A stretch of DNA of 64,000 nucleotides from Streptomyces puniciscabiei (GTDB lineage Bacteria; Actinomycetota; Actinomycetes; Streptomycetales; Streptomycetaceae), in assembly GCF_006715785.1 (NCBI RefSeq), contig NZ_VFNX01000001.1, positions 4,630,001 through 4,694,000 on the forward strand. The letters run 5' to 3'. Each line of letters begins with the position of its first letter. Position 1 is the stretch's first letter. The notes beneath the pieces were generated by a model, which ran no database searches, was not told the origin of the DNA, and saw only the letters and a program-made list of their open reading frames with translations. A program made the position numbers and the translations under genes. This document shows, piece after piece, positions 47,348 through 56,453 of the stretch.

Positions 47348-49489
47348 GTGATATCCACCGCTATTCGCGTCGCCCGGGTGGGCAGCGCGGCCGAGCTGAC
47401 CGCGGCGGCCCTCATGATCCTGGGCTACCCGGCTCTCATGCTGGCCGCGCTCGTCCCGAGCGTGCCCGCCTTCGCGGCCGTGGCGGCCGTGACGTACCTG
47501 GCGGACCACTATCTGCACCGCAAGGGCAGCTACCTGATCAACCGCCTCAGCAAGATCCGGGCGGGTCTGTCGATCCGCTTCCTGATCCGGCAGCTGCTGC
47601 TGATCCTGCTGCTGGCCCGCCTGTCGCACGCGGACGACCTGATCTTCTACGGCGCCGTCGCCTGTTTCATCGCCTTCTACGGCCTCCAGGCCCCGCACGG
47701 TGCGCTGGTCACCCTCATCCGCAACCGCCGCCGGATGCCGGTCGCCACCCGCAACATCGACCTGAAGTCCCGCATCCGCATCCCGGACGCCCCGTCGCGC
47801 GGGCTGCTGCACCGCAGCGCGGAGAAGATGCTCCACCTGGACGTCTTCGCGATGATCGGCATCCTGATCTCGGCGGGCCAGGACTCCCCGGCCGCCCCGG
47901 GCTTCGTCGGCATCGGCCTCACGGTCGCCCTCGGCCTGCTGTACGTCCTGGTGCTGGTGCCGTACGTGCGCGGCCGGAAGATCCCGCCGAAGGCCGACAT
48001 CGTCCTCGCCGCCGTCGACGACTGGCTGGCCGGCTACAAGCCGGAGACGGTCCTGTACTTCTCCGGCTCCAAGGACTCCGCGTACCAGGTCAACATGTGG
48101 CTGGAGACGATGGAGCAGCTGGAGTCCCGGCCCCTGATCATCCTGCGCGAGCGGGCCATCCTGGCCAGCCTCGCGCCGACCACGGTCCCCGTCATCTGCG
48201 TGCCCGGAGGGGTGCACCTGATGAACCTGGACCTGTCGACCGTGCGCGTGGCCCTGTACGCCGCGAACGTCGGCAAGAACATCCACCTGCTGCGCGTGCC
48301 GACCATGAAGCACGTCTTCATCGGCCACGGCGACAGCGACAAGCTGGCCAGCGTCAACCCGTACAGCAAGGTCTACGACGAGGTGTGGACCGCCGGCCGC
48401 GCCGGGCGCGACCGCTACGCCATCGCCGACGTCGGCGTGCGCGACGACGACATCGTGGAGGTCGGCCGTCCGCAGCTCGCGCCCATCCAGACCTCACAGG
48501 GCGTGAGCGAGGGCACCGGCGACGGAGCCGCTGAGGGACGCGTCCCCACGGTGCTGTACGCCCCGACGTGGGAGGGCTGGGACGGCAACCCCGGCAACAC
48601 CTCGATCGTGCTCGCCGGCGAGAACATCGTGAAGAAGCTGGTCGCGGCCGACCCGCCGGTCCGCGTCCTGTACAAGCCGCACCCGTTCACCGGCACGGTC
48701 AGCAAGCGGGCCGCCGCCGCGCACAAGCGGATCACCGCCCTGGTGGAGAAGGCCGCCGCAGACCGCGCCGCCGACTCCCGCTTCACGGCCGACGGTAAGG
48801 CGATGGCCCAGGCCAAGGCCGGCCTGGCCCGCATCGAGGCCCGGCTCGCCCAGCTGACCGCGGCCGGCGACGACAAGGGCGACGAGGCCGAGGCCACCCG
48901 TGACGGTGTCGTGGACCTGGCCCGGCACGAGGAGATCGCCCGGCTGCGCGCCGAGTGGAACGACGCCTACTGGCGCTCCTTCCCGTCGTACGAGCACCGC
49001 GTCATCACCGGCGCCGAGCCGCGCCTGTACGACTGCTTCAACGTCTCCGACGCGATGGTCTCCGACATCTCCTCCGTGGTCTCCGACTTCATCGCGAGCG
49101 GCAAGCCGTACGCGGTCACCGACTCCGGCGGGCTCGGTCACGAGGAGTTCAAGCGGCAGAACACGGCGGTGCGCGCCGCGGTGATCCTGTCCAACGACGC
49201 GCGCGAGCTGGGCGGCCTGCTGGACGCCGTGCGCGACCCGTCCGCCGATCCGCTGCGGGAGGCCCGCAAGGAGCTCAAGCGCTATCTGCTGGGCCCGGAC
49301 GAGCCGAAGTCCATCGACCAGTTCAACGCCGCGGTGGCCGATCTGGCCCTCAAGTCGGAGGCCCGCAACGTCGGCCAGCAGTCCCGGCTGGCCGGCGGGA
49401 ACGGGGCGGACCCCGCCCAGCTGACCAATGCGGTGCCGGGGCAGCGGACGGCGTCCGCCGGTGACACGGAGGAGCTGAACGCGGGCTGA
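47348..49489 (+). CDS. CDP-glycerol/ribitol phosphotransferase (TagF/TarL-like) with membrane N-terminus
   Basis: Polymerase-type enzyme of 713 aa. N-terminal ~240 residues contain several TM helices (LMILGYPALMLAALVPSVPA, IRFLIRQLLLILLLARLSHA), then a PF04464-like glycerophosphotransferase domain with VLYAPTWEGW, VRVLYKPHPFTGTVSK and SDISSVVSDFIASGKPYAVT. A charged insertion (about residues 480-520) is rich in Ala/Lys/Asp. The substrate would be the CDP-polyol made by the upstream fused enzyme, polymerised into a wall teichoic acid. GTG start. In S. coelicolor a TagF homologue affects sporulation (known). Confidence 0.87.
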   Translation: MISTAIRVARVGSAAELTAAALMILGYPALMLAALVPSVPAFAAVAAVTYLADHYLHRKGSYLINRLSKIRAGLSIRFLIRQLLLILLLARLSHADDLIFYGAVACFIAFYGLQAPHGALVTLIRNRRRMPVATRNIDLKSRIRIPDAPSRGLLHRSAEKMLHLDVFAMIGILISAGQDSPAAPGFVGIGLTVALGLLYVLVLVPYVRGRKIPPKADIVLAAVDDWLAGYKPETVLYFSGSKDSAYQVNMWLETMEQLESRPLIILRERAILASLAPTTVPVICVPGGVHLMNLDLSTVRVALYAANVGKNIHLLRVPTMKHVFIGHGDSDKLASVNPYSKVYDEVWTAGRAGRDRYAIADVGVRDDDIVEVGRPQLAPIQTSQGVSEGTGDGAAEGRVPTVLYAPTWEGWDGNPGNTSIVLAGENIVKKLVAADPPVRVLYKPHPFTGTVSKRAAAAHKRITALVEKAAADRAADSRFTADGKAMAQAKAGLARIEARLAQLTAAGDDKGDEAEATRDGVVDLARHEEIARLRAEWNDAYWRSFPSYEHRVITGAEPRLYDCFNVSDAMVSDISSVVSDFIASGKPYAVTDSGGLGHEEFKRQNTAVRAAVILSNDARELGGLLDAVRDPSADPLREARKELKRYLLGPDEPKSIDQFNAAVADLALKSEARNVGQQSRLAGGNGADPAQLTNAVPGQRTASAGDTEELNAG

Positions 49490-49506
49490 CACCGCACTGC
49501 CGACGA

Positions 49507-49540
49507 GGGCCGGCCCCGGGACCGCTCCCGGAGCCGGCCC
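49507..49540 (+). terminator. terminator after TagF-like gene
   Basis: Two-part stem: gggccggc / gccggccc (49507-49514, 49533-49540) and inner ccggga / tcccgg with a 4-base loop, followed by cctttcgtcgctt. 18 bp after the stop. Confidence 0.8.
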
Positions 49541-49713
49541 CTTTCGTCGCTTCTCGCCTGCCTCTTACCGACCCTACGTACTGTCGGGTGGACCCCCGAA
49601 CCCTATGTGACCTGCACCACTTCTTACGTGGCATGGGGCAACTGTTTACCCGGGCGGCCTGTCTAACGGGTTGCCCACCCGGGCGATATGGGGCGATATG
49701 GGGAAAACTTCTC

Positions 49714-49749
49714 TTGGTAAGTAACTCGGTAAGCAACTTGGTGAGTAAG
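49714..49749 (+). repeat. three 12-bp tandem repeats upstream of the GT2 gene
   Basis: Units ttggtaagtaac, tcggtaagcaac and ttggtgagtaag occupy 49714-49749 in exact 12-bp register and end 8 bp before the GTG. A second short repeat (gggcgatatg twice, 49681-49700) lies just upstream. Possible regulator or translation-control site. Confidence 0.7.
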
Positions 49750-49757
49750 GGGAAAGC

Positions 49758-50972
49758 GTGACCGTCGTGACGCGGCCTGATGTGAGCGTGATCATCGGGG
49801 CGTACGAGGCGATGCCGTACCTGGTCGAGTGCCTGGCATCCGTCGAGGCGCAGACCATGGACCCGGCGCGCCTGGAGGTCATCGCGGTCGACGACGGCTC
49901 GACGGACGGCACCGGGGAGTACCTGGAGGAGTTCGCCGCCCGCGCCCCCATGCGCGTCACAGTCGTCCGTCAGGAGAACTCCGGCGGCCCCAGCGGCCCC
50001 CGCAACGTCGGCCTGGGCAGGGCGTCCGGCCGGTACGTGTTCTTCCTCGACGCCGACGACCGGCTCGGCCCCGAGGCCCTTGAGCGCATGGCCGCCATGG
50101 CCGACGAGAACGGCACCGACGTGGTGCTCGGCAAGGTCGAGGGCGTCAACCGCATCCCGCCGAAGTCCATGTGGGGCGAGACCCTCGCCCGTACCGACGT
50201 CTTCTCCTCCAACATCAAGTTCACGCTGAGCGCGCAGAAGCTGTTCCGCCGCGCGCTGCTGGACAAGCACGGCATGCGGTTCGACGAGTCGCTGTTCACC
50301 GGCGAGGACGCCCTGTTCACGATGGAGGCGTACTTGCGCGCGGACGGCGTCTCCGTCCTCGCCGACTACCCCTGCTACTACCTGGTCGGCCGCGACGACG
50401 GCAAGCACGTCACCAAGAGCGGCAGCTACACCCTGCGCTTCGACTCCGCGCGTGCGCTGATGAAGCTGATCACCGACATGGTCCCGGCCGGCGACAAGCG
50501 CGATCTGCTCATGGTCCGGCCCTTCCTCATCACCCTGCTGCCGCAGTTCGGGCCGAAGTTCCTCAAGGACAGCGAGAAGGTCCGCCGGCACAAGCTGGAG
50601 CTGGCCAAGCCGCTGCTGGACGCCCACTGGACGCCCGGGGTCGCCCGGCGGCTGAAGGTGCACGAGAGGCTGCGGCTGCACCTGGTGGCCCTGCAACGCG
50701 CCGATCTGCTGCTGGACGTCGTCGAGTTCGTCAAGGCGAAGAAGCAGGCCGACCCGATCCTGGAGAAGCGCGGCACCCGGGTCTACCTCGCCTACCCGCA
50801 CTTCCGGTCCCGGACGGCCGGCCTTCCGGACGACATCTACCTCGCCGCGCCTCGCGAGGCCCGCGCCGTCCACGGCTACCGCGAGGCCGCCGCCAACTCC
50901 TTCCTGCGCCGGGCACTGCGCAAGGTACGGCGGATGCTCACGGAGAAGCACTTCGGGACAGCGGCGGCCTGA
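49758..50972 (+). CDS. family 2 glycosyltransferase of the wall glycopolymer cluster
   Basis: Protein of 404 aa. GT-A fold start DVSVIIGAYEAMPYLVECLA, VIAVDDGSTDGTGEYL, DXD in YVFFLDADDRLGPEA, and the acceptor-region LFTGEDALFTMEAYLRADGV, as in teichoic-acid and capsule glycosyltransferases. C-terminal ~170 residues are helical/basic. GTG with aagggg 3-8 bp ahead. Adjacent to the TagF-like and CDP-polyol genes; donor and acceptor are not assignable from sequence. Confidence 0.92.
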   Translation: MTVVTRPDVSVIIGAYEAMPYLVECLASVEAQTMDPARLEVIAVDDGSTDGTGEYLEEFAARAPMRVTVVRQENSGGPSGPRNVGLGRASGRYVFFLDADDRLGPEALERMAAMADENGTDVVLGKVEGVNRIPPKSMWGETLARTDVFSSNIKFTLSAQKLFRRALLDKHGMRFDESLFTGEDALFTMEAYLRADGVSVLADYPCYYLVGRDDGKHVTKSGSYTLRFDSARALMKLITDMVPAGDKRDLLMVRPFLITLLPQFGPKFLKDSEKVRRHKLELAKPLLDAHWTPGVARRLKVHERLRLHLVALQRADLLLDVVEFVKAKKQADPILEKRGTRVYLAYPHFRSRTAGLPDDIYLAAPREARAVHGYREAAANSFLRRALRKVRRMLTEKHFGTAAA

Positions 50973-51207
50973 CCCCCACCCATGAAGGTGTTCCGCAGCC
51001 CGGTCGCGGGCGTCCCGTCTGCAGGCTCATGGTTGAACCAGCTTTAATTTCTATGCACAACCAGTGCAGACCCTTTTGCCGTACGCAGAACGTGAACGAT
51101 CGGCTACGTATCGCCTGTCCGGAGGCTGGACCGACGGGCGCGGGTCGATCCGCTTCGCGTAGATTGCCGCACAGGCAGCCAAACCGCGTGAGAAAACCGA
51201 GGGCAAG
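50973..51207. other. GT2-proB intergenic region
   Basis: 235 bp without a gene; a relatively AT-rich tract (ccagctttaatttctatgca, about 51039-51058) probably contains the proB promoter. Confidence 0.4.
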
Positions 51208-52335
51208 GTGGCAAGGGCAAGGCAGGCCGTGGGCGAGGCCCGCAGGATCGTCGTCAAGGTCGGCTCCTCGTCGCTGACCACCGCCGCGGGCGGCCTGGAC
51301 GCCGACCGCGTCGACGCGCTGGTCGACGTCCTCGCCAAGATCCGCAGCGGGGGCGAGCGGGAGATCGTCCTCGTCTCCTCCGGCGCCATCGCCGCCGGCC
51401 TCGCCCCGCTCGGTCTGCGCCGCCGCCCCAAGGACCTCGCCCGGCAGCAGGCCGCCGCCAGCGTCGGCCAGGGTCTGCTCGTCGCCCGCTACACCGCCTC
51501 CTTCGCCCGCTACGGCGTCCGCGTCGGCCAAGTCCTGCTCACCTCCGACGACATGAGCCGCCGCGCCCACCACCGCAACGCCTCCCGCACCCTCGACAAG
51601 CTCCTTGCGATGGGTGCCTTCCCGATCGTCAACGAGAACGACACGGTCGCCACCGACGAGATCCGCTTCGGCGACAACGACCGTCTCGCCGCCCTCGTCG
51701 CCCACCTCGTCCACGCCGACCTGCTCGTCCTCCTCTCCGACATCGACGGCGTCTACGACGGAGACCCCAGCAGGCCCGGCACCTCGCGGATAGCGGAAGT
51801 GAAGGGCCCGGAGGACCTCGCGGGCGTCGAGATCGGCAGCGCGGGCAAGGCCGGAGTGGGCACCGGCGGGATGGTCACCAAGGTCGAGGCCGCCCGGATC
51901 GCGGCAGCGGCCGGCATCCCCGTGGTCCTCACCAGCGCCGTGCACGCGGCGGACGCCCTGGGCGGCGGCGACACCGGCACCTACTTCCACCCCACCGGCA
52001 GGCGCTCCGCCGACCGGCTCCTGTGGCTCCAGCACGCCTCCACCCCGCAAGGGGCGCTGATCCTGGACGACGGCGCGGTGGACGCCGTCGTGAAGCGGCG
52101 CAAGTCGCTGCTGCCCGCCGGAATCGCCGCCGTGGAGGGTGAGTTCAGCGCCGGCGATCCCGTCGAACTGCGCGACACGTCGGGGCGCGCGGTGGCCCGT
52201 GGACTCGTCAGCTTCGACGCCAAGGAGATCCCCCGGCTGATCGGGCGTTCGACCCGCGAACTGGCCCGGGAACTCGGCCCGGCGTACGAACGCGAGGTCG
52301 TACACAGGGACGACCTGGTGCTCCTGCACACGTAA
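51208..52335 (+). CDS. proB: glutamate 5-kinase
   Basis: First step of proline biosynthesis: phosphorylates glutamate. 375 aa: amino-acid-kinase domain (RIVVKVGSSSLTTAAGGLDA, FPIVNENDTVATDEIRFGDN, GTGGMVTKVEAARIAAAAGI) and C-terminal PUA domain (about residues 285-370). GTG 51208 start. The next enzyme, proA, lies 0.7 kb downstream, with one hypothetical gene between them. Confidence 0.97.
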   Translation: MARARQAVGEARRIVVKVGSSSLTTAAGGLDADRVDALVDVLAKIRSGGEREIVLVSSGAIAAGLAPLGLRRRPKDLARQQAAASVGQGLLVARYTASFARYGVRVGQVLLTSDDMSRRAHHRNASRTLDKLLAMGAFPIVNENDTVATDEIRFGDNDRLAALVAHLVHADLLVLLSDIDGVYDGDPSRPGTSRIAEVKGPEDLAGVEIGSAGKAGVGTGGMVTKVEAARIAAAAGIPVVLTSAVHAADALGGGDTGTYFHPTGRRSADRLLWLQHASTPQGALILDDGAVDAVVKRRKSLLPAGIAAVEGEFSAGDPVELRDTSGRAVARGLVSFDAKEIPRLIGRSTRELARELGPAYEREVVHRDDLVLLHT

Positions 52336-52516
52336 AACGGGACGTAACGACAGCCCCCGGTGGGGGACGTTCCGTAAAACCGCCCCGCGGTGCCGTAGGG
52401 CCTGCTCAACTTTGTCTCAGAGAGACGTTCCGAGGCGCGTTCCGGGCAATGTGCCGAGGGACGCTCCGAGAGACGTTCTGCCGGACGTTCCCGAGCAGTG
52501 GGTGAAGGAGGCCGTC

Positions 52517-52942
52517 GTGAGACGAGTGCGCCCTGGGGTGGCCACCCGCGGTGCCCTGACGAGCGTCGCGGCCGGTGACACCTATGAGGAGCCCAAGGAC
52601 CTGCCCCGGCTCTGGCACGTCACCCTCAGCGTCGCCGGCCCTGACGTCCCCCTCACCGATCTGCGGCGCGCCCTGGAACAGCTGGCCCACGACCACCCCT
52701 TCCTGCTGACCAGCCGGTACGCGAGCGACCACGCGGAGATCCGGTACTGGGAGGAGGCCCGCGACCTGCATGACGCCGCCGCCGTCGCGCTGCGGCTGTG
52801 GGGCGAGCACCGGCAGACCGCCGGACTGCCTCCGTGGGAGATCGTCGGCCTGGAGGTGATCGACCGCGAGACCTACCACCAGCGCATCGCCGAGGGCTAC
52901 GGCCCGCCGCCCGCGACACCGGTGGGAGTCCATCCCTTTTGA
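52517..52942 (+). CDS. conserved hypothetical protein between proB and proA
   Basis: Protein of 141 aa from GTG 52517 (gaaggaggcc site); starts VRRVRPGVATRGALTSVAAG and ends PPPATPVGVHPF. Soluble, two alpha/beta units with LPRLWHVTLSVAGPDVPLTD and LLTSRYASDHAEIRYWEEAR. It is a conserved neighbour of pro genes in Streptomyces as far as I recall; no function is known. The preceding 180 bp carry repeated gacgttc boxes (see findings). Confidence 0.8.
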   Translation: MRRVRPGVATRGALTSVAAGDTYEEPKDLPRLWHVTLSVAGPDVPLTDLRRALEQLAHDHPFLLTSRYASDHAEIRYWEEARDLHDAAAVALRLWGEHRQTAGLPPWEIVGLEVIDRETYHQRIAEGYGPPPATPVGVHPF

Positions 52943-53034
52943 TCCGTCCTGAACCCTCTTGAGCCCTCCTGGGACCTTGTCTCGGGGTTTGGGATGAGCG
53001 GTGGCCGGCCCGTCCCGCGCACTACCCTTCCCTC

Positions 53035-54321
53035 ATGACCACGCTCTCGCCGTACGACTCGATGTCCCCGGTCACCCAGGCCGCCTACCGGGCCAAGGCC
53101 GCCGCCGCCGACCTCGCGCCGCTCCCGCGTGCCGTGAAGGACGACGCGCTGCTCGCCATCGCCGACGCCCTCGAGGTCCGGACCAGCGAGATCGTCGAGG
53201 CCAACGCCACGGACGTCGCCAAGGCGCGGGAGCACGGCACCAGCGAGGCCATCGTCGACCGGCTCACCCTCACCCCCGAGCGGGTCCGCGCCATCGCCTC
53301 GGACGTCCGTGACGTGGCGAAGCTGCCCGACCCGGTCGGCGAGATCGTCCGCGGCTCCACCCTCCCCAACGGCATCGACCTGCGCCAGGTCCGCGTCCCG
53401 CTCGGCGTCGTCGGCATCATCTACGAGGCCCGCCCGAACGTCACCGTGGACGCCGCCGCACTGTGCCTGAAGTCCGGCAACGCCGTCCTGCTGCGCGGCT
53501 CCGCCTCCGCCTACGAGTCCAACACCGCCCTCGTCCGGGTCATCCGGGACGCCGTCGGCGGCGCCGGGCTGCCCGCCGACGCCGTCCAGCTGGTGCCCGG
53601 CGAGAGCCGCGAGTCCGTGCGCGAGCTGATGCGCGCCCGGGGCCTGGTCGACGTCCTCATCCCGCGCGGCGGCGCCTCCCTGATCCAGACCGTGGTCAGC
53701 GAGTCCACCGTCCCGGTCATCGAGACCGGCACCGGCAACTGCCACGTCTACGTCGACGCCCACGCCGACATCGACATGGCCATCGACATCCTGATCAACT
53801 CCAAGGCCCAGCGGGTCAGCGTCTGCAACGCCGCCGAGACCCTCCTCGTCCACCAGGACATCGCCCCCGAGTTCCTGCCGCGCGCCCTCGACGCCCTCGC
53901 CGAGGCCGGCGTCACCGTGCACGCCGACGAGCGGGTGATGGCCTACGCCAAGGACTCCAAGGCGACGGTCGTGGAGGCCGTGGCCGAGGACTGGGAGACC
54001 GAGTACCTCTCGTACGACATCGCCGCCGCGGTCGTCGACTCCCTGGACAAGGCCGTCGAGCACATCCGCCTGTGGACCTCCGGCCACACCGAGGCCATCG
54101 TCACGACCTCCCAGCAGGCCGCCCGCCGCTTCACCCAGCTGGTCGACTCCACCACCGTCGCCGTGAACGCCTCCACCCGCTTCACCGACGGCGGCCAGTT
54201 CGGCTTCGGCGCCGAGATCGGCATCTCCACCCAGAAGCTGCACGCCCGTGGCCCGATGGGCCTGCCGGAGCTGACCAGCACCAAGTACATCGTCACCGGC
54301 GACGGCCACGTGCGCCCCTGA
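53035..54321 (+). CDS. proA: glutamate-5-semialdehyde dehydrogenase (gamma-glutamyl phosphate reductase)
   Basis: Second step of proline synthesis, NADPH-dependent reduction of gamma-glutamyl phosphate. 428 aa of the ALDH superfamily with [37 protein letters not shown], catalytic Cys in [18 protein letters not shown], and [21 protein letters not shown] start preceded by a TACCCT box 9 bp upstream, which may give a leaderless mRNA. Confidence 0.97.
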   Translation: MTTLSPYDSMSPVTQAAYRAKAAAADLAPLPRAVKDDALLAIADALEVRTSEIVEANATDVAKAREHGTSEAIVDRLTLTPERVRAIASDVRDVAKLPDPVGEIVRGSTLPNGIDLRQVRVPLGVVGIIYEARPNVTVDAAALCLKSGNAVLLRGSASAYESNTALVRVIRDAVGGAGLPADAVQLVPGESRESVRELMRARGLVDVLIPRGGASLIQTVVSESTVPVIETGTGNCHVYVDAHADIDMAIDILINSKAQRVSVCNAAETLLVHQDIAPEFLPRALDALAEAGVTVHADERVMAYAKDSKATVVEAVAEDWETEYLSYDIAAAVVDSLDKAVEHIRLWTSGHTEAIVTTSQQAARRFTQLVDSTTVAVNASTRFTDGGQFGFGAEIGISTQKLHARGPMGLPELTSTKYIVTGDGHVRP

Positions 54322-54441
54322 GACCCACCCGTTCGGCCGCATGGCCCGGGGCCGTGGCGGGCGGCCGAAACGTCGTCTCACCAGTCAGACGAATTTCCAT
54401 ACCGTCTGCCCAAATTGACCCCCCCGGTCTACTCTGGATGC

Positions 54442-55008
54442 GTGCCGGAGGACGTGGGGGGCACGCCGTTCCCTGACGGCTGGGAGCCCGACGACGACCA
54501 CGACCGCGGGGTGTCGGACGAAGAGTTCGCCTCCGTGGTCTTCGACGAGGCCTTCGTACAGGCGGCCACGGTCCATGAGCCGACCGCCGTCGAGCGCCTC
54601 CTTGCCGCCGCCCAGGCCAGAGCCGAGGCCTCCGAGGCGGAGGCCCGCCGCGCCCACGCCCGAGGCGAGCACTACGACGACGCCTACGGCCCCGAGGGCA
54701 CCGATTTCGGCCAAGATCCGGACGACGACGAGCTGGAGGACACCTACGTCCTCGGCGACCGTCACTTCGGGGGATACGGCAAGCAGGTCCGCTGGCACCG
54801 CCCGGTGGCCTGGGTGCTGGCCGTCGTGATGGGCATCGGCATGGTCGCCCTGGCCTTCGCCGCCGTCTACCGGGGTGGCTCCGCCGGCACCCGCGACGGG
54901 GTCCCCTCGCCCGCCCCGACCGGCCTGGAACAGGGCAGCGCAGCCGCACCCTCCGTCTCCGCCGACACCTCCCAGCCGGCGGCCTCGGCCATCCCGCGAT
55001 CCCCCTGA
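54442..55008 (+). CDS. SCO2584-like membrane protein (spore wall biosynthesis family)
   Basis: Protein of 188 aa: acidic cytoplasmic N-terminus (EEFASVVFDEAFVQAATVHE, EDTYVLGDRHFGGYGKQVRW), one TM (VAWVLAVVMGIGMVALAFAA, about residues 123-142) and a Ser/Pro/Ala-rich outside tail. The SVVFDE(A/S)FV(Q/R)AA box recurs in the next gene, so both are paralogues. SCO2584 of S. coelicolor is reported as part of the spore wall synthesising complex (family knowledge, from memory). GTG 54442 with TACTCT 7 bp upstream suggests a leaderless transcript. Confidence 0.8.
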   Translation: MPEDVGGTPFPDGWEPDDDHDRGVSDEEFASVVFDEAFVQAATVHEPTAVERLLAAAQARAEASEAEARRAHARGEHYDDAYGPEGTDFGQDPDDDELEDTYVLGDRHFGGYGKQVRWHRPVAWVLAVVMGIGMVALAFAAVYRGGSAGTRDGVPSPAPTGLEQGSAAAPSVSADTSQPAASAIPRSP

Positions 55009-55096
55009 ACGCCCGCCCCGCTCTTGGTGAGCACCTGTCAGAACTTGTCGTGTAGCAGGGCGTTTACCTGAGGCCTGCGCGACCTACTCTGAAAGT

Positions 55097-56167
55097 ATGG
55101 GCGGGCCTGGAGACCCACCGGAGGGCACACCCGAGGGCGGCCCCGGAGGTGGCGAGGACGAGTACCGATCCGTCGTGTTCGACGAGTCGTTCGTCCGCGC
55201 TGCCCGCCTCCAGGAGTTCTCCGCCGAGGAGCGGATGGCCGATCACGCGCCCGCCGTACGCCGCCGCCCGCCCCTGCACCGCGGACTCACCCGCCAGGCT
55301 CTGATCCTCGTCCTGCTCATCGCCGTCGCCTTCGGCACCGCGATCTACATGGGCGTCCGCCGCCCCTACGGCTCCCCGGAGACCCGCCGCCCCGTCGAGC
55401 CCCTGCGGATGACGGTGATCCCGCTCGCCCCGACGGGCAAGGTGCCCGGCACCGCCGACGCCGAGTACCTGTACGCGCACAGCCCCGCCGCCCAGTACGA
55501 CGTCGGCGCCGAGGGGATACCCCTGCCGGTCACCCGCAGCACCGCCCACTTCTCCGACAGCCAGGTGGTGACCGCGCTCACCACCGCCAAGGACTACATC
55601 GTCCGCTCCTCGCTCTATCCCGAGGTGCTCACCGGCCGCCAGGTCCGCCCCGCCCGCTCCCTCCTGGACGCCGACCAGCTCGACCAGTTCGACCAGAGCT
55701 TCGACCACCCGGCGGCGGACGGCCGGCACGCCCCCAACGGCTGGCTGGTCCGCCTCGACCCCTCCCGCGCCCAGCTCGCCGACGACCGGATTCGCGTCAG
55801 GGGCGACCTTCAGGCGACCGAGAGCGACTCGAGCACGCTGGAGGTCACCGCCGACCACACCTTCGTCTACGCCCTGCGCCCCAGCGGTGCCGCGACGAAC
55901 GCGCCGGTGTCCCTGTTCACGGTCCGCCGCGAGCTGACCTTCCGCTTCACCCGTGACGATCTGCGCACCCACCAGGTACAGCTGCTCACGTCCTACGTCC
56001 AGGCCGGCCCCCTCGCCTGCGCCGAGGACTCCACGTCCTACTTCCGCCCCCTCCTGGCCGGCCAGACCGCCCACCTGGGCGGCCCCGCGGGCACCGACCC
56101 CTACGAGACGGACAGCCCTGCAGCCCTCTGTGGGACGCTGGCCGCCGGGGCTGAGCCGACGGTGTGA
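55097..56167 (+). CDS. SCO2583-like membrane protein
   Basis: Protein of 356 aa: short Gly-rich N-terminus, YRSVVFDESFVRAARLQEFS box, one TM (LILVLLIAVAFGTAIYMGV, about residues 71-89) and a large extracytoplasmic domain (about 90-356) with FTVRRELTFRFTRDDLRTHQ. It shares the N-terminal box with the upstream gene and has the same TACTCT at the start (55085-55090, 6 bp before ATG). Likely acts at the membrane with the spore wall proteins; biochemical activity unknown. Confidence 0.8.
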   Translation: MGGPGDPPEGTPEGGPGGGEDEYRSVVFDESFVRAARLQEFSAEERMADHAPAVRRRPPLHRGLTRQALILVLLIAVAFGTAIYMGVRRPYGSPETRRPVEPLRMTVIPLAPTGKVPGTADAEYLYAHSPAAQYDVGAEGIPLPVTRSTAHFSDSQVVTALTTAKDYIVRSSLYPEVLTGRQVRPARSLLDADQLDQFDQSFDHPAADGRHAPNGWLVRLDPSRAQLADDRIRVRGDLQATESDSSTLEVTADHTFVYALRPSGAATNAPVSLFTVRRELTFRFTRDDLRTHQVQLLTSYVQAGPLACAEDSTSYFRPLLAGQTAHLGGPAGTDPYETDSPAALCGTLAAGAEPTV

Positions 56168-56453
56168 GCGGGGGAGTCTTCGCGGCCGACCGGGGTGGTG
56201 AGGGTGGAGGGGTGGGGCTCGGTGCCCGGGGTGAGTCGGCATTCTCCGGGCGCCCGTGTCTGGCCCTTCCGGGCTGAGGGCGGTTCGGCACCGCCGGAGT
56301 CCGCCGCCGTGGCGAGCGCCGTTGCGGCGGAAAAGCGACGGGCGAGCGGTGTGGCGGCGGGCAGCCACGCCCGGCCCCTCCTGCGGCGGCGGGGAGCCGA
56401 GCGGTGTTGTCGGTGGGAGAGAAGCAGCCGGGCGCGCTCGCAGTGGTATGCCG
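56168..56453. other. convergent intergenic region
   Basis: About 285 bp between the convergent SCO2583-like and M48 genes with no gene of credible codon use; several GC-rich short repeats but no clear terminator stem. Confidence 0.4.
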
